Assembly (NCBI GenBank): GCA_963771735.1
Contig: CAVYUN010000001.1
Span: 310,001 to 374,000, forward strand
Length of the DNA stretch: 64,000 bases
Reading direction: 5' to 3'
Source: 66-474 sp963771735
GTDB lineage: Bacteria > Pseudomonadota > Gammaproteobacteria > Xanthomonadales > Rhodanobacteraceae
Shown here piece after piece: positions 1-9,442 of this stretch. The stretch's first letter is position 1, and each line of letters starts with the position of its first letter. The notes beneath the pieces are model-generated. The model saw only the letters and a list, made by a program, of their open reading frames with translations. It made no database searches and was not told where the DNA came from. Both the position numbers and the translations under genes were made by a program.

Positions 1-271
1 CGACAGGCTTACCGTGCGCCGGCCTCGCCTCGATGGCCAGGGCGTGGATGCCGCGACCCATCAGGTCGCCCAGTGCGTCGTACACCAGGCGATGCTGCTG
101 CACCTTCGTCTTGCCGGCGAACGCGGCGCTGGCGATACGCACCCGGAAGTGGCCCGAGCCCTCGCCGGCGTGGCCGACGTGCAAGTGGCCCTCGTCGATC
201 ACTTCCAGCGCGTCAGGCGCGAACGCACGCTGCAACCGCGAGCGGATCTCGTCGACCGACACCGCACTCAT
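1..271 (-). CDS. bolA: BolA-family protein (partial, C-terminus outside window)
   Basis: BolA proteins work with monothiol glutaredoxins in iron-sulfur and iron trafficking and are cytoplasmic. The ATG is at 269-271 on the minus strand and the frame stays open to position 1, giving about 90 residues. The pattern VGHAGEGSGHFRVRI followed by HRLVYDALGDLM and GIHALAIEA is characteristic of the family. Only a few C-terminal residues should be missing, because family members are about 80-105 residues long. The start overlaps the stop of the upstream YciI gene by four bases (ATGA), so the two are probably co-translated. Family assignment is by motif reading. Confidence 0.85.
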   Translation of the reverse strand, partial: MSAVSVDEIRSRLQRAFAPDALEVIDEGHLHVGHAGEGSGHFRVRIASAAFAGKTKVQQHRLVYDALGDLMGRGIHALAIEARPAHGKPV

Positions 272-567
272 GGCAGGGTCTGGCGAAACGGTCGTACCGT
301 GACTTCGCGATACACGCCCGCGACGCGATACGGGTCGGCGTCGGCCCATTGCCTGGCGGCATCGAGGTCGTCGAACTCGGCCACGATCAGGCTACCGCTG
401 AAACCCGCCGGGCCCGGATCCTCGGCATCGATCGCGGGAAACGGACCGGCCAGCAGCAGGCGGCCCTCCTCGAGCAGCTTGTGCAGGCGCGCGACGTGCG
501 CCGGACGCGCGGCCTTGCGCTTGTCCAGCGAATTTTCAACGTCGATGCCGGTGATGGCGTACCACAT
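268..567 (-). CDS. YciI family protein
   Basis: This 99-residue protein begins MWYAITGIDVENSL and has the compact ferredoxin-like layout of YciI/YCII proteins: an N-terminal strand, the segment RPAHVARLHKLLEEGRLLLAGPF, then a DP-rich turn and a C-terminal ADADPYRVAGVYREVTVRPF strand. The conserved His (RPAHVARL) and Asp (ADADPY) are the residues usually taken as the active or binding site. The biochemical role of such single-domain proteins is not established. It lies upstream of bolA with a four-base overlap, as in many proteobacteria. Confidence 0.85.
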   Translation of the reverse strand: MWYAITGIDVENSLDKRKAARPAHVARLHKLLEEGRLLLAGPFPAIDAEDPGPAGFSGSLIVAEFDDLDAARQWADADPYRVAGVYREVTVRPFRQTLP

Positions 568-599
568 TTCACGACTCCTGAATCAAGCAAAATTTTCTT

Positions 600-681
600 C
601 TCGTCATTCCGGCGTAAGCCGGAACCCAGTGTCGTTCCCGCCGAAGCCACTAGCCCCCGGCTTACGCCGAGGTGACGACAA
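600..681. repeat. Inverted REP-like pair downstream of lysS
   Basis: The block TCGTCATTCCGGCGTAAGCC at about 602-621 is followed about 35 bases later by its inverted counterpart CCGGCTTACGCCG..TGACGAC. The two arms can fold into an imperfect hairpin between the convergent-free 3' end of lysS and the YciI gene. A second single copy of the same unit is at about 62778-62815, so it is a dispersed repeat. Confidence 0.7.
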
Positions 682-684
682 TGA

Positions 685-2205
<1,521 letters not shown>

Positions 2206-2217
2206 GTTCCCTTTACC

Positions 2218-3343
2218 TTATGCGTCCGCGCGCTTGGCGCCGGCTTCCAATCCCATCTTCAGGCTGGCTTCGATGAACTCGTCGAGGTCGCCGTCCAGCA
2301 CCCGTTGGGTATCGGTACGCTCGACCCCGGTGCGCAGATCCTTGATGCGCGACTGATCCAGCACGTAGTTGCGGATCTGGCTGCCCCAGCCGACGTCGGA
2401 CTTGGTCGCCTCCAGCGCAGCTTTTTCCACGTTGCGCTTCTGGACTTCCATCTCGTACAGCTTGGCACGCAACATCTTCATCGCGCGATCGCGGTTGGCG
2501 TGCTGGCTGCGCTCGGTCTGGCAGGCCACCACGATGCCGCTGGGGACATGGGTGATGCGCACTGCCGATTCGGTCTTGTTGACATGCTGGCCGCCGGCGC
2601 CGGATGAACGATACACGTCGGTCTTGAGGTCGGCCGGATTGATCTCGATGTCGATGTCGTCGTCGACTTCGGGCGACACGAACACCGACGCGAAACTGGT
2701 GTGCCGGCGATTGTCGGAATCGAACGGCGACTTGCGCACCAGCCGGTGCACGCCGATCTCGGTCTTCAACCATCCGTAAGCATAGTCGCCCGCGACCCTG
2801 AAGGTCGCCGACTTGATGCCCGCGACTTCGCCCGCCGAGGCTTCCAGCAGTTCGGTCTGCCAGCCGCGATCCTCGGCCCAGCGCAGGTACATGCGCAGCA
2901 GCATCTCGGCCCAGTCCTGGGCTTCGGTTCCGCCAGCGCCGGCCTGGATGTCGACGAAGGCGTTGGCCGCGTCCATCTCGCCCGAGAACATGCGCTGGAA
3001 TTCCAGCTTGCCGATGCGCGATTCAAGCCCCTCGACATCGTGCGCGACGGCTTGCACCGAAGCCTCGTCGCCTTCTGCGGCCGACAGTTCCAGCAATTCG
3101 TCCGCATCGCCCAGGCCGGCCACGATGCCATCGATACCTTCCACGAACTCGGCGAGGCGCGCGCGTTCGCGGCCGAGGTCCTGGGCGCGCTGCGGCTCGT
3201 CCCAGACGTTGGGGTTTTCCAGTTCGCGGGTTACTTCTTCCAGGCGCTCGCGCTTGACCGGGTAGTCAAAGATACCCCCTAAGCGATTCGACGCGCTCAT
3301 GCAGGTCCGCGATGCGGGCGCGGATCGGGTTGGTCTCGATCAT
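2218..3343 (-). CDS. prfB: Peptide chain release factor 2 with programmed +1 frameshift
   Basis: RF2 ends translation at UGA and UAA. The first 25 codons (ATG at 3341-3343; MIETNPIRARIADLHERVE..) end at an in-frame TGA at 3266-3268. Coding resumes in the +1 frame with DYPVKRERLEE. The recoding site reads AGGGGG-TAT-CTT-TGA-C, the classical prfB autoregulatory element: an internal Shine-Dalgarno-like run plus slippery CTT before UGA. The full product is 374 residues. The catalytic GGQ is in SSGAGGQHVNKTES and the UGA-recognition SPF is in RKSPFDSDN. A reading that starts at the internal ATG 3298-3300 would miss the true N-terminus. Confidence 0.96.
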
Positions 3344-3488
3344 GGGATGGCTGGCCGCGAAAAGAGACGAATGGTAGCAAAGCCCCCGGTTCGACGCATG
3401 CGTCAGTGCCGCGGGTTGACAGCTGTCACTGGCGGTCGGGCAGCGATCGGCCCAACATGCGCATATCGTCCACAGGGAATCCGCCACC

Positions 3489-3911
3489 GTGAACCAGGAA
3501 CCCGCCCATCCCCAACCACCCCATTTCGGCTGGCGCATTTTCCCCGCCGTCGCGATCATCGCGATCGGCGTGCTGTTCCTGCTCGACAACCTCGGCTACA
3601 AGCTCAGGTTTCTCGACCACGGCAACTGGTGGGCTGTGCTCATCTTGCTGGCGGCGTTCGCGCCGCTGGTCCGCGGATGGGAAGTGTTTCAGGCGCGCAG
3701 ACGCTTCGACGCGGACGTCGCCCACCATGTCCTGTGCGGAGCCGCGGTCGCGCTGGTCGGCGTGCTGTTCCTGTTCGATCTGGACTGGGGCACCTGGTGG
3801 CCGCTGTTCGTGATCCTTGGAGGACTGTTCACCCTGGCTCCCCAGCGCTGCCGTCGCCGTGACCGTTACCGGTACGGGGGTAACGAGGACGATGCCACGC
3901 TCAAGCACTGA
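3489..3911 (+). CDS. Small membrane protein, LiaI/LiaF-like transmembrane region (DUF5668 type)
   Basis: A 140-residue protein starting at GTG 3489. Four hydrophobic segments come as two hairpins: IFPAVAIIAIGVLFLLDNLG, then WWAVLILLAAFAPLVRGW, then a second pair with the same GVLFLFDL..WWPLFVILGGLF pattern. This duplicated 'GxLFLLdnlg...WWplilil.G' signature is typical of the LiaI/LiaF transmembrane domain (DUF5668). The tail is basic and cytoplasmic (CRRRDRYRYGG). Known family members contribute to cell-envelope stress sensing, but nothing here ties this gene to a regulator. It is transcribed away from prfB. Confidence 0.7.
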   Translation: MNQEPAHPQPPHFGWRIFPAVAIIAIGVLFLLDNLGYKLRFLDHGNWWAVLILLAAFAPLVRGWEVFQARRRFDADVAHHVLCGAAVALVGVLFLFDLDWGTWWPLFVILGGLFTLAPQRCRRRDRYRYGGNEDDATLKH

Positions 3912-3953
3912 GCCATCGCGCAGAGGCGGCCGGCACGCCCGAACGCGGCATGC

Positions 3954-4511
3954 TCAGACGAACCGGCTTACCCATGCGAGGTACTTGTCGACGAAGTTGC
4001 CAAGGAACTTCGCGACGCTTTCTTCGGTGACGTTGCCATCAGCGTCGATCAATCCATCCTTGTAGTGCACGAAGGCCTCGGGTTGCTGCAGCATCGGGAT
4101 GTCGAGGAACACGCACGAGTTGCGAAGGTGCTGCTGAGCCAGCGCGGTGCTCACTGCACTCATCGAGGTGCCGATCACCGCACCCGGCTTGCCCGCGAAG
4201 GAGTTGGTCCCCCACGGTCGCGACGCAACGTCGATGGCATTCTTGAGCACGCCTGGAATCGAACGGTTGTACTCGGGCGTGACGAACAGCACCGCGTCGG
4301 CCGACTTGATATCGTCCTTGAGCCGTTTGCAGGCGGCCGGATAGTCGCCGTCCAGATCCTGGTTGTACAGCGGCAGGTCGTCGATGCGGACATGCCGGAA
4401 TTCGGCGCGGTCGCCTGCGATCTTTTCCAGCGCGTGGGCCAGCCGTTTGTTGAATGAGTCCTTGCGAAGACTGCCGACCAATACCGCGACGACGGGACGC
4501 TGCTTGCTCAT
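3954..4511 (-). CDS. NADPH-dependent FMN reductase (flavodoxin-like)
   Basis: The 185-residue product has the FMN-reductase fold. GSLRKDSFNKRL near the N-terminus is the FMN phosphate-binding loop, and TPEYNRSIPGVLKNAIDVAS is the conserved active-site segment of the ChrR/YieF/azoreductase-like group. Such enzymes reduce quinones, azo dyes or metal oxyanions with NAD(P)H in the cytoplasm. The exact substrate cannot be read from sequence. A good Shine-Dalgarno (AAGGAA) precedes the ATG at 4511. The gene stands alone between divergent neighbours. Confidence 0.9.
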   Translation of the reverse strand: MSKQRPVVAVLVGSLRKDSFNKRLAHALEKIAGDRAEFRHVRIDDLPLYNQDLDGDYPAACKRLKDDIKSADAVLFVTPEYNRSIPGVLKNAIDVASRPWGTNSFAGKPGAVIGTSMSAVSTALAQQHLRNSCVFLDIPMLQQPEAFVHYKDGLIDADGNVTEESVAKFLGNFVDKYLAWVSRFV

Positions 4512-4610
4512 GTTGGTTCCTTGATGGTCAGGAAAGGACAGGCATCGGCACGAGCCGAAATGAAACTTCCGAATGTTCGGCCGGCAGGCGCGCTTGGCGC
4601 CCCGCGCGAA

Positions 4611-5450
4611 TCAGGGCTTGATGAACTTCAGCGTCATGCGGTCCGATTCGCCGATCGCCTTCATCTTCGCGTGCTCGGAGTCCGGCCCCGCCAGGTCGGG
4701 CGGCAGGCGGTGGACGTTGACGTCTTCCGGATCTTTCGCGTTGGCGTTGATTTCGGAGACGGCTGCAAGCCGGAATCCGGTCTTGAGGCCCAGTTCGATC
4801 AGGTAATCCTCAGGCAGGCGATGCAGCTTTTTCGAGCTGTCCGCGGCATCCGCAAATGGCTTGGCGCGGTGCTCGACCACGCCGAACACACCGCCCGGCT
4901 TGAGCACTGCATACGCCGCCTTGAATACCTTGGCAAGCGTATCGGGGCCGCGGTTCATCCAATCGTGGGTATTGCGGAAAGTCAGCACCATGTCGGCGGA
5001 ACCATCCGGCCCGAGCTTGACCGGGTCGGGCGGCGCGAACGGCACGAACCGGGTGATGTGTCCGTACACCGCCGGGTCGGCGTGCAATTTCTTCTCGAAC
5101 ATCGACTGGCCTGGATTCTGCGATGGCGGCACGGTCTCGACAAGATGTCCATGCGCGTACAGGAACGGCGCCAGGATTTCGGTGTACCAACCACCGCCCG
5201 GCGCGAGCTCGACCACCGTCATGTCCGGTTTGATGCCGAAGAATTCCAGCGTCCGAACCGGATGGCGGTACTGGTCGCGTGCCTTGTTGGCCTGCGAACG
5301 CCACGAACCGGCCACCGCCTCTTTCAGCATCGCCGCGGTATCACCCTGAGCGATCGTGCCCGGGCCGGCCGCAGCCACGGCAATCCCGGTCGCAGCCAGC
5401 GTGCCCGCGAGCGCGCAAACCAGCAGCACCTTTCCCGCTTTCGCGATCAT
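4611..5450 (-). CDS. Predicted exported SAM-dependent methyltransferase
   Basis: The 279-residue product starts with a signal peptide (MIAKAGKVLLVCALAGTLAA, cleavage probably after AVAAAG). It continues as a class I methyltransferase-like fold: VVELAPGGGWYTEILAPF is the SAM-binding glycine loop, DMVLTFRNTHDWM is motif II-like, and LKPGGVFGVVEHRA is the post-II strand. This architecture matches the COG4798-type proteins of proteobacteria, whose substrate is unknown. Export is odd because SAM is cytoplasmic, so the protein may use the fold for another purpose or be retained. It has no clear operon partner. Confidence 0.8.
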   Translation of the reverse strand: MIAKAGKVLLVCALAGTLAATGIAVAAAGPGTIAQGDTAAMLKEAVAGSWRSQANKARDQYRHPVRTLEFFGIKPDMTVVELAPGGGWYTEILAPFLYAHGHLVETVPPSQNPGQSMFEKKLHADPAVYGHITRFVPFAPPDPVKLGPDGSADMVLTFRNTHDWMNRGPDTLAKVFKAAYAVLKPGGVFGVVEHRAKPFADAADSSKKLHRLPEDYLIELGLKTGFRLAAVSEINANAKDPEDVNVHRLPPDLAGPDSEHAKMKAIGESDRMTLKFIKP

Positions 5451-5592
5451 CGCCCTGCCCTCCGAGAGTGGTTTCCAAACCTAGCGCGAACCACGTCAAG
5501 CAACCGTGAACAGATGGGGCCGGCTGGCATGCGGCAAGCACCCGGCGCATGTCGGTGTCACCATAGGCTGACAATCCGCGCGGAAACCAACC

Positions 5593-6252
5593 ATGTCCCG
5601 ACGTACCCTCAACCTCGACGACACCGTCTACGACTACCTGCTCGCACATTCGCTGCGTGAGCACCCCGAACAGACCGCGTTGCGCGAGGCCACGCGCAAC
5701 CACGAGCGCGCCGGCATGCAGATCTCGCCCGAGCAGGGCCAGTTCATGTCGCTGTTGGTCAAACTGATCGGCGCGCGCCGCAGCATCGAGATCGGCACCT
5801 TCACCGGCTACAGTGCTTTGACGGTTGCGCTCGCGCTACCCGACGACGGCAAGTTGCTGGCTTGCGACATCAGCGAAGCCTACACCGCGATCGGCAAGCC
5901 GTACTGGCAGCGCGCGGGCATCGCGGGCAAAATCGAACTGGTGATCGCGCCCGCCGTGCAAACACTGGATGCACGAATTGCTGCCGGCGAGGCGGACAGC
6001 TACGACTTCGCCTTCATCGATGCCGACAAGACCGGCTACGACGCATATTACGAACGCTGCCTGAAACTCGTCCGTGCCGGTGGCCTGATCGCCCTCGACA
6101 ACACGCTGTGGGGCGGAGACGTCGCCCGACCCGCCGAAGACGATGACACGCGCGCGCTGCAGGCGCTCAACGCCAAGCTGCACGGTGACGAACGCATCGA
6201 CATCGCCATGCTGCCGATCGGCGACGGGCTGACGCTGGCGCGCAAGCGCTGA
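5593..6252 (+). CDS. O-methyltransferase (CCoAOMT-like family)
   Basis: A 219-residue class I methyltransferase. SIEIGTFTGYSALTVALALP is the SAM-binding motif I. FAFIDADKTGYDAYYERCL and GGLIALDNTLWGGDV contain the metal- and substrate-binding Asp/Asn residues of the caffeoyl-CoA O-methyltransferase-like family (Methyltransf_3). Members transfer a methyl group from SAM to catechol-type hydroxyls in a Mg-dependent way. The bacterial substrate is not predictable here. The gene is single and divergent from the exported methyltransferase. Confidence 0.9.
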   Translation: MSRRTLNLDDTVYDYLLAHSLREHPEQTALREATRNHERAGMQISPEQGQFMSLLVKLIGARRSIEIGTFTGYSALTVALALPDDGKLLACDISEAYTAIGKPYWQRAGIAGKIELVIAPAVQTLDARIAAGEADSYDFAFIDADKTGYDAYYERCLKLVRAGGLIALDNTLWGGDVARPAEDDDTRALQALNAKLHGDERIDIAMLPIGDGLTLARKR

Positions 6253-6255
6253 GGA

Positions 6256-6630
6256 TCAAGCCGGCAAGTCTTCGCAAACCCACTGGCGCGCCTGGTCCAG
6301 CTCGGTCAGATGGAACATCCGGAACTTCGCGGGAATCAGGAATCCCGTGGCATGCACGAGATTGCGCAACCAGGGCACGTCACATACCAGCGCGGCGCGG
6401 TCCCAGCCGAGGAAATGCCGGTAGCCGATGCGCGCGTCGTCCCACATCGCGCCGGCCTCGAAGCCGGTGAAATCGGATGCGATCACGTACAGCAAGCGCA
6501 ACTTGCGATTCATCTGGAATGCCGCCTCGATATCCGGAATGATCACGCTCGCGTAGTCGTCGGCCGTCACCTTGCCGTGTGCGATGAAGCCGAGCGTGCC
6601 GGCCGGCATGTCCTGCATTTGTTCGATCAT
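6256..6630 (-). CDS. STAS/SpoIIAA-like protein
   Basis: This 124-residue protein has the layout of the SpoIIAA-like family (PF11964 type): an N-terminal GTLGFIAHGKVTADDYASVIIPDIEAA, the strand KLRLLYVIASDFTGFEAGAMWDDA, then WDRAALVCDVPWLRN and a C-terminal FHLTELDQARQWV. The ATG at 6628-6630 is chosen because GGAGG lies six bases upstream. The same frame is open further upstream but only as an antisense shadow. The family is thought to bind lipid-like ligands or take part in regulation; no specific role is known. Its 3' end faces the O-methyltransferase gene three bases away. Confidence 0.8.
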   Translation of the reverse strand: MIEQMQDMPAGTLGFIAHGKVTADDYASVIIPDIEAAFQMNRKLRLLYVIASDFTGFEAGAMWDDARIGYRHFLGWDRAALVCDVPWLRNLVHATGFLIPAKFRMFHLTELDQARQWVCEDLPA

Positions 6631-6791
6631 TTGGGCCTCCTGCAAAATCGGCGGTGCTTGCATGGTGTACGCGTCGCTGCCACATGCGGCCAAGCGGCGC
6701 GCTGCGACTTTTCGCGGCAAGTGACCGCACGTGGCCGCATGCGACGCAACACGAGGGTACGCCAAAATCCCCGCACGTGGATTGATGCACG

Positions 6792-8528
6792 TCAAGGCCG
6801 ATCGAGTGGCTCGCAATGCCGCACCAGGAGACGCAGTGACACGACTCCACGCCACTCGTTGACCGTCAGTTCGTGGGCGATGCGCAGCCGCGAACCTTCC
6901 GGCGCACCGGCGTCCGCGTTGAACCAGACCGCATCGAACTCGCGGCCGTCGCGTGGATCGCGCAACCGCAGGCGAAGATGCGCCCCGTCGCTGCCCATTG
7001 CCTTGCTTGCCGCGCAGTCGAATACGTTGTCGAACAATGGCGCCGGAAAGCCCTGGCCCCATGGCCCGGCCATGCGCAACTGGCACGCGAGGTCCAGATC
7101 AAGGTCGGACGGAGCCAGCTCACCGTCGCTCGCCAGCACCGGCTGCAGCAACTCCGGCGTGATGCGCTCGCGCACCACGCCATCGAACGTTTCCTCGAAG
7201 CGGGCGTAGTTGGAAAGCTTCAATGTCAAGCCCGCAGCCATCGCATGCCCGCCAAATCGCGTGATCAATCCCGGGTTGCGGGCGTCCACCTCGGCCAGCG
7301 CATCGCGGATGTGGAATCCCGGCACCGAACGCGCCGAACCACGCAATTCGTCGCCGTCCCCGCCGGGCGCGAAGGCCACCACCGGGCGATGCAGGCGTTC
7401 CTTCATTTTCGCGGCGACCAGTCCGACCACGCCGTGGTGCCAGGCGGGATCGAACAACGACACGCCCAACGTGTCGTCCGCCTCGATGTCCGCGAGCCGG
7501 GCCAGCGCATCGTCCACCATCGACGCCTGCAATTCGCGTCGCTGCGCATTGATTTCGTGGAGCACGCCGGCCAGCGCGCGCGCCCGCGCCGGATCGTCGC
7601 ACAACAGGCATTCGATGCCGAGGGTCATGTCCTCCAGCCGGCCCGCGGCGTTCAGGCGTGGCGCGATCATGTACCCGAGGTCGCTTGCCACGGCGCGCCG
7701 CACGTCGCGGCCGGACACCTCGAACAACGCGGCGATGCCGGCCGATGCCCGGCCTGCGCGCATGCGCCGCAAGCCGCCTTCCACCAACGCCCGATTGTTG
7801 GCGTCGAGCGGCACCAGGTCGGCCACCGTCCCCAGCGCGACCAGATCGAGCAATTCGGAAAGATCGGGCTCGCGGCCTCGCGCGAATGCGCCCGCATCGC
7901 GCAACCGTGCACGCAAGGCAAGCAGGAGGTAAAACATCACGCCGACGCCGCACAAGGCCTTGCTGGGGAAACCGTCACCGGGCTGGTTCGGATTCACGAT
8001 CGCATCGGCATCCGGCAATGCCGTGCCCGGCAAATGATGGTCGGTGACGATGACCTTGCAACCGCGCGCCTTCGCGGCAGCCACGCCCGCGAGCGACGCG
8101 ATGCCGTTGTCCACGGTAATGACCAGGGCGGGGGCCGGCTGCAGGGTTGCGACCAGTGCCGGCGTCAGGCCGTACCCATGCACGGCGCGGTCGGGCACCA
8201 CGTAACCCGCATGGCGTGCACCCAGCATTCGCAGGCCGCGCACCGCCACCGCGCAGCCGGTCGCGCCATCGCAATCGTAATCACCTGCCACGATGATGGA
8301 CCGATCCTGCGCGATGGCCTCGGCCAGCAGATCGACGGCCGTCTGGATGCCGCCAAACCCCGTGGGCAACAACAGTCCGGAAAGGCGGTGGCCAAGTTCG
8401 TCGGGACACGCCACCCCGCGCGCGGCATAGATGCGCTGCAGGACCGGATGCACCGATTCGGGCCAGCCGTGCGGCGCCATCGACGATTCGCGCCGCACGA
8501 TGCGCAAGGCCGGACCGGCGCGATTCAT
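6792..8528 (-). CDS. recJ: Single-stranded-DNA-specific exonuclease RecJ
   Basis: RecJ degrades single-stranded DNA 5' to 3' in recombination, mismatch and base-excision repair. The 578-residue product has the DHH-phosphoesterase core: motif I IIVAGDYDCDGATGCAV, VITVDNGI, and DHH motif III VTDHHLPG. The DHHA1 domain carries GGHAMAAGLTL and the OB-like C-terminal part follows. The ATG at 8526-8528 overlaps the stop of the upstream gene (ATGA). It is the last gene of the overlapping greA/ABC-F/unknown/recJ unit. Confidence 0.96.
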   Translation of the reverse strand: MNRAGPALRIVRRESSMAPHGWPESVHPVLQRIYAARGVACPDELGHRLSGLLLPTGFGGIQTAVDLLAEAIAQDRSIIVAGDYDCDGATGCAVAVRGLRMLGARHAGYVVPDRAVHGYGLTPALVATLQPAPALVITVDNGIASLAGVAAAKARGCKVIVTDHHLPGTALPDADAIVNPNQPGDGFPSKALCGVGVMFYLLLALRARLRDAGAFARGREPDLSELLDLVALGTVADLVPLDANNRALVEGGLRRMRAGRASAGIAALFEVSGRDVRRAVASDLGYMIAPRLNAAGRLEDMTLGIECLLCDDPARARALAGVLHEINAQRRELQASMVDDALARLADIEADDTLGVSLFDPAWHHGVVGLVAAKMKERLHRPVVAFAPGGDGDELRGSARSVPGFHIRDALAEVDARNPGLITRFGGHAMAAGLTLKLSNYARFEETFDGVVRERITPELLQPVLASDGELAPSDLDLDLACQLRMAGPWGQGFPAPLFDNVFDCAASKAMGSDGAHLRLRLRDPRDGREFDAVWFNADAGAPEGSRLRIAHELTVNEWRGVVSLRLLVRHCEPLDRP

Positions 8529-9442
8529 GCGCGCCGCCAGAAGCGCAGGCGATGCGCGTGGCGCAGCCTGAAACGTTCGCCACTCGCGTATACAAACTCG
8601 ATCGCATCGAAACGCCGCTCGCGCAACCAGCGCCGGAAGTCCGGCAACCATGCCGGCACCACTTCCGCGCCACCCGCACGGTCCAGATCGAGCAAGGCGT
8701 CGCCGTCGCGTTGCACGGCATCGATTGCCGGCGGCGATGACTCGATGCACATGGTGCCGGCCAGGCGCGCCAGACCTCGCACCACGTCATCGCTGCTCGC
8801 CACCGCCCGCACGCCGGTGTCGACCGAACCCGGCAACGCGCCACGACCCCAGAACCACAATGCGTTGACCGGCAATTTTCCGGATGCGCCACGCATCCGG
8901 TTGACCGGATGGGCGTGCAACGCAACCTGCGCCTCGTTGAACAGCTTGCGCCATGTTCGGCCCGCGGCGCCGTCCGGCAGGCATGTGATCAGATCGGCAC
9001 CGAGCGCCTGCGCCGGCGGGACGAAGGTCGCCGCAGGCGCGCCCTCGGCGAGTCGCAAGCACCACGCTGTCGGCGTATCCAGCGCGAGCGGCACGCCGGC
9101 GTCGCCGAACAGCGGCCGCAATGCCGCCGCAAGCTCGTCGGCTTCGGCCATGGTCAGGTCATCGACCGGACACGCCAGCAGGCGCGCGCCGTTCATCTCA
9201 CTGCGCACATAGGCCGGATCCACGCATAACCAGGTCCCGCTGCCGGCGTCATCGGCGTGGCAGTGGTGGCGCAAGGCAGCCGTCGGCAGCGCTTCGCCCG
9301 CGAAGCGAAACAATCGGCGAATCGCGGCTTCGCGCGCACCGGCAACTAAGGACAGCCGATCGCCCCGCGCCAGCCAGCGGCGGAATTCCGGATCCCGATC
9401 CAGACGCGCCATGGGCGGCAGCAAGACGTGCAGTGCGCTCAT
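8525..9442 (-). CDS. Conserved protein of unknown function, COG4255-like
   Basis: A 305-residue cytoplasmic protein beginning MSALHVLLPPMARLDRDPEF. It contains WLCVDPAYVRSEMNGARL and FNEAQVALHAHPVNRMRG..PVNALWFWGRGALP. These features resemble the xanthomonad proteins often labelled 'phosphoglycerate mutase-like' or regulatory proteins (COG4255). No phosphoglycerate-mutase catalytic residues are visible, so that label should not be trusted. It is sandwiched with four-base overlaps between the ABC-F gene and recJ, implying co-translation with both. Function is not inferred beyond this context. Confidence 0.75.
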   Translation of the reverse strand: MSALHVLLPPMARLDRDPEFRRWLARGDRLSLVAGAREAAIRRLFRFAGEALPTAALRHHCHADDAGSGTWLCVDPAYVRSEMNGARLLACPVDDLTMAEADELAAALRPLFGDAGVPLALDTPTAWCLRLAEGAPAATFVPPAQALGADLITCLPDGAAGRTWRKLFNEAQVALHAHPVNRMRGASGKLPVNALWFWGRGALPGSVDTGVRAVASSDDVVRGLARLAGTMCIESSPPAIDAVQRDGDALLDLDRAGGAEVVPAWLPDFRRWLRERRFDAIEFVYASGERFRLRHAHRLRFWRRA

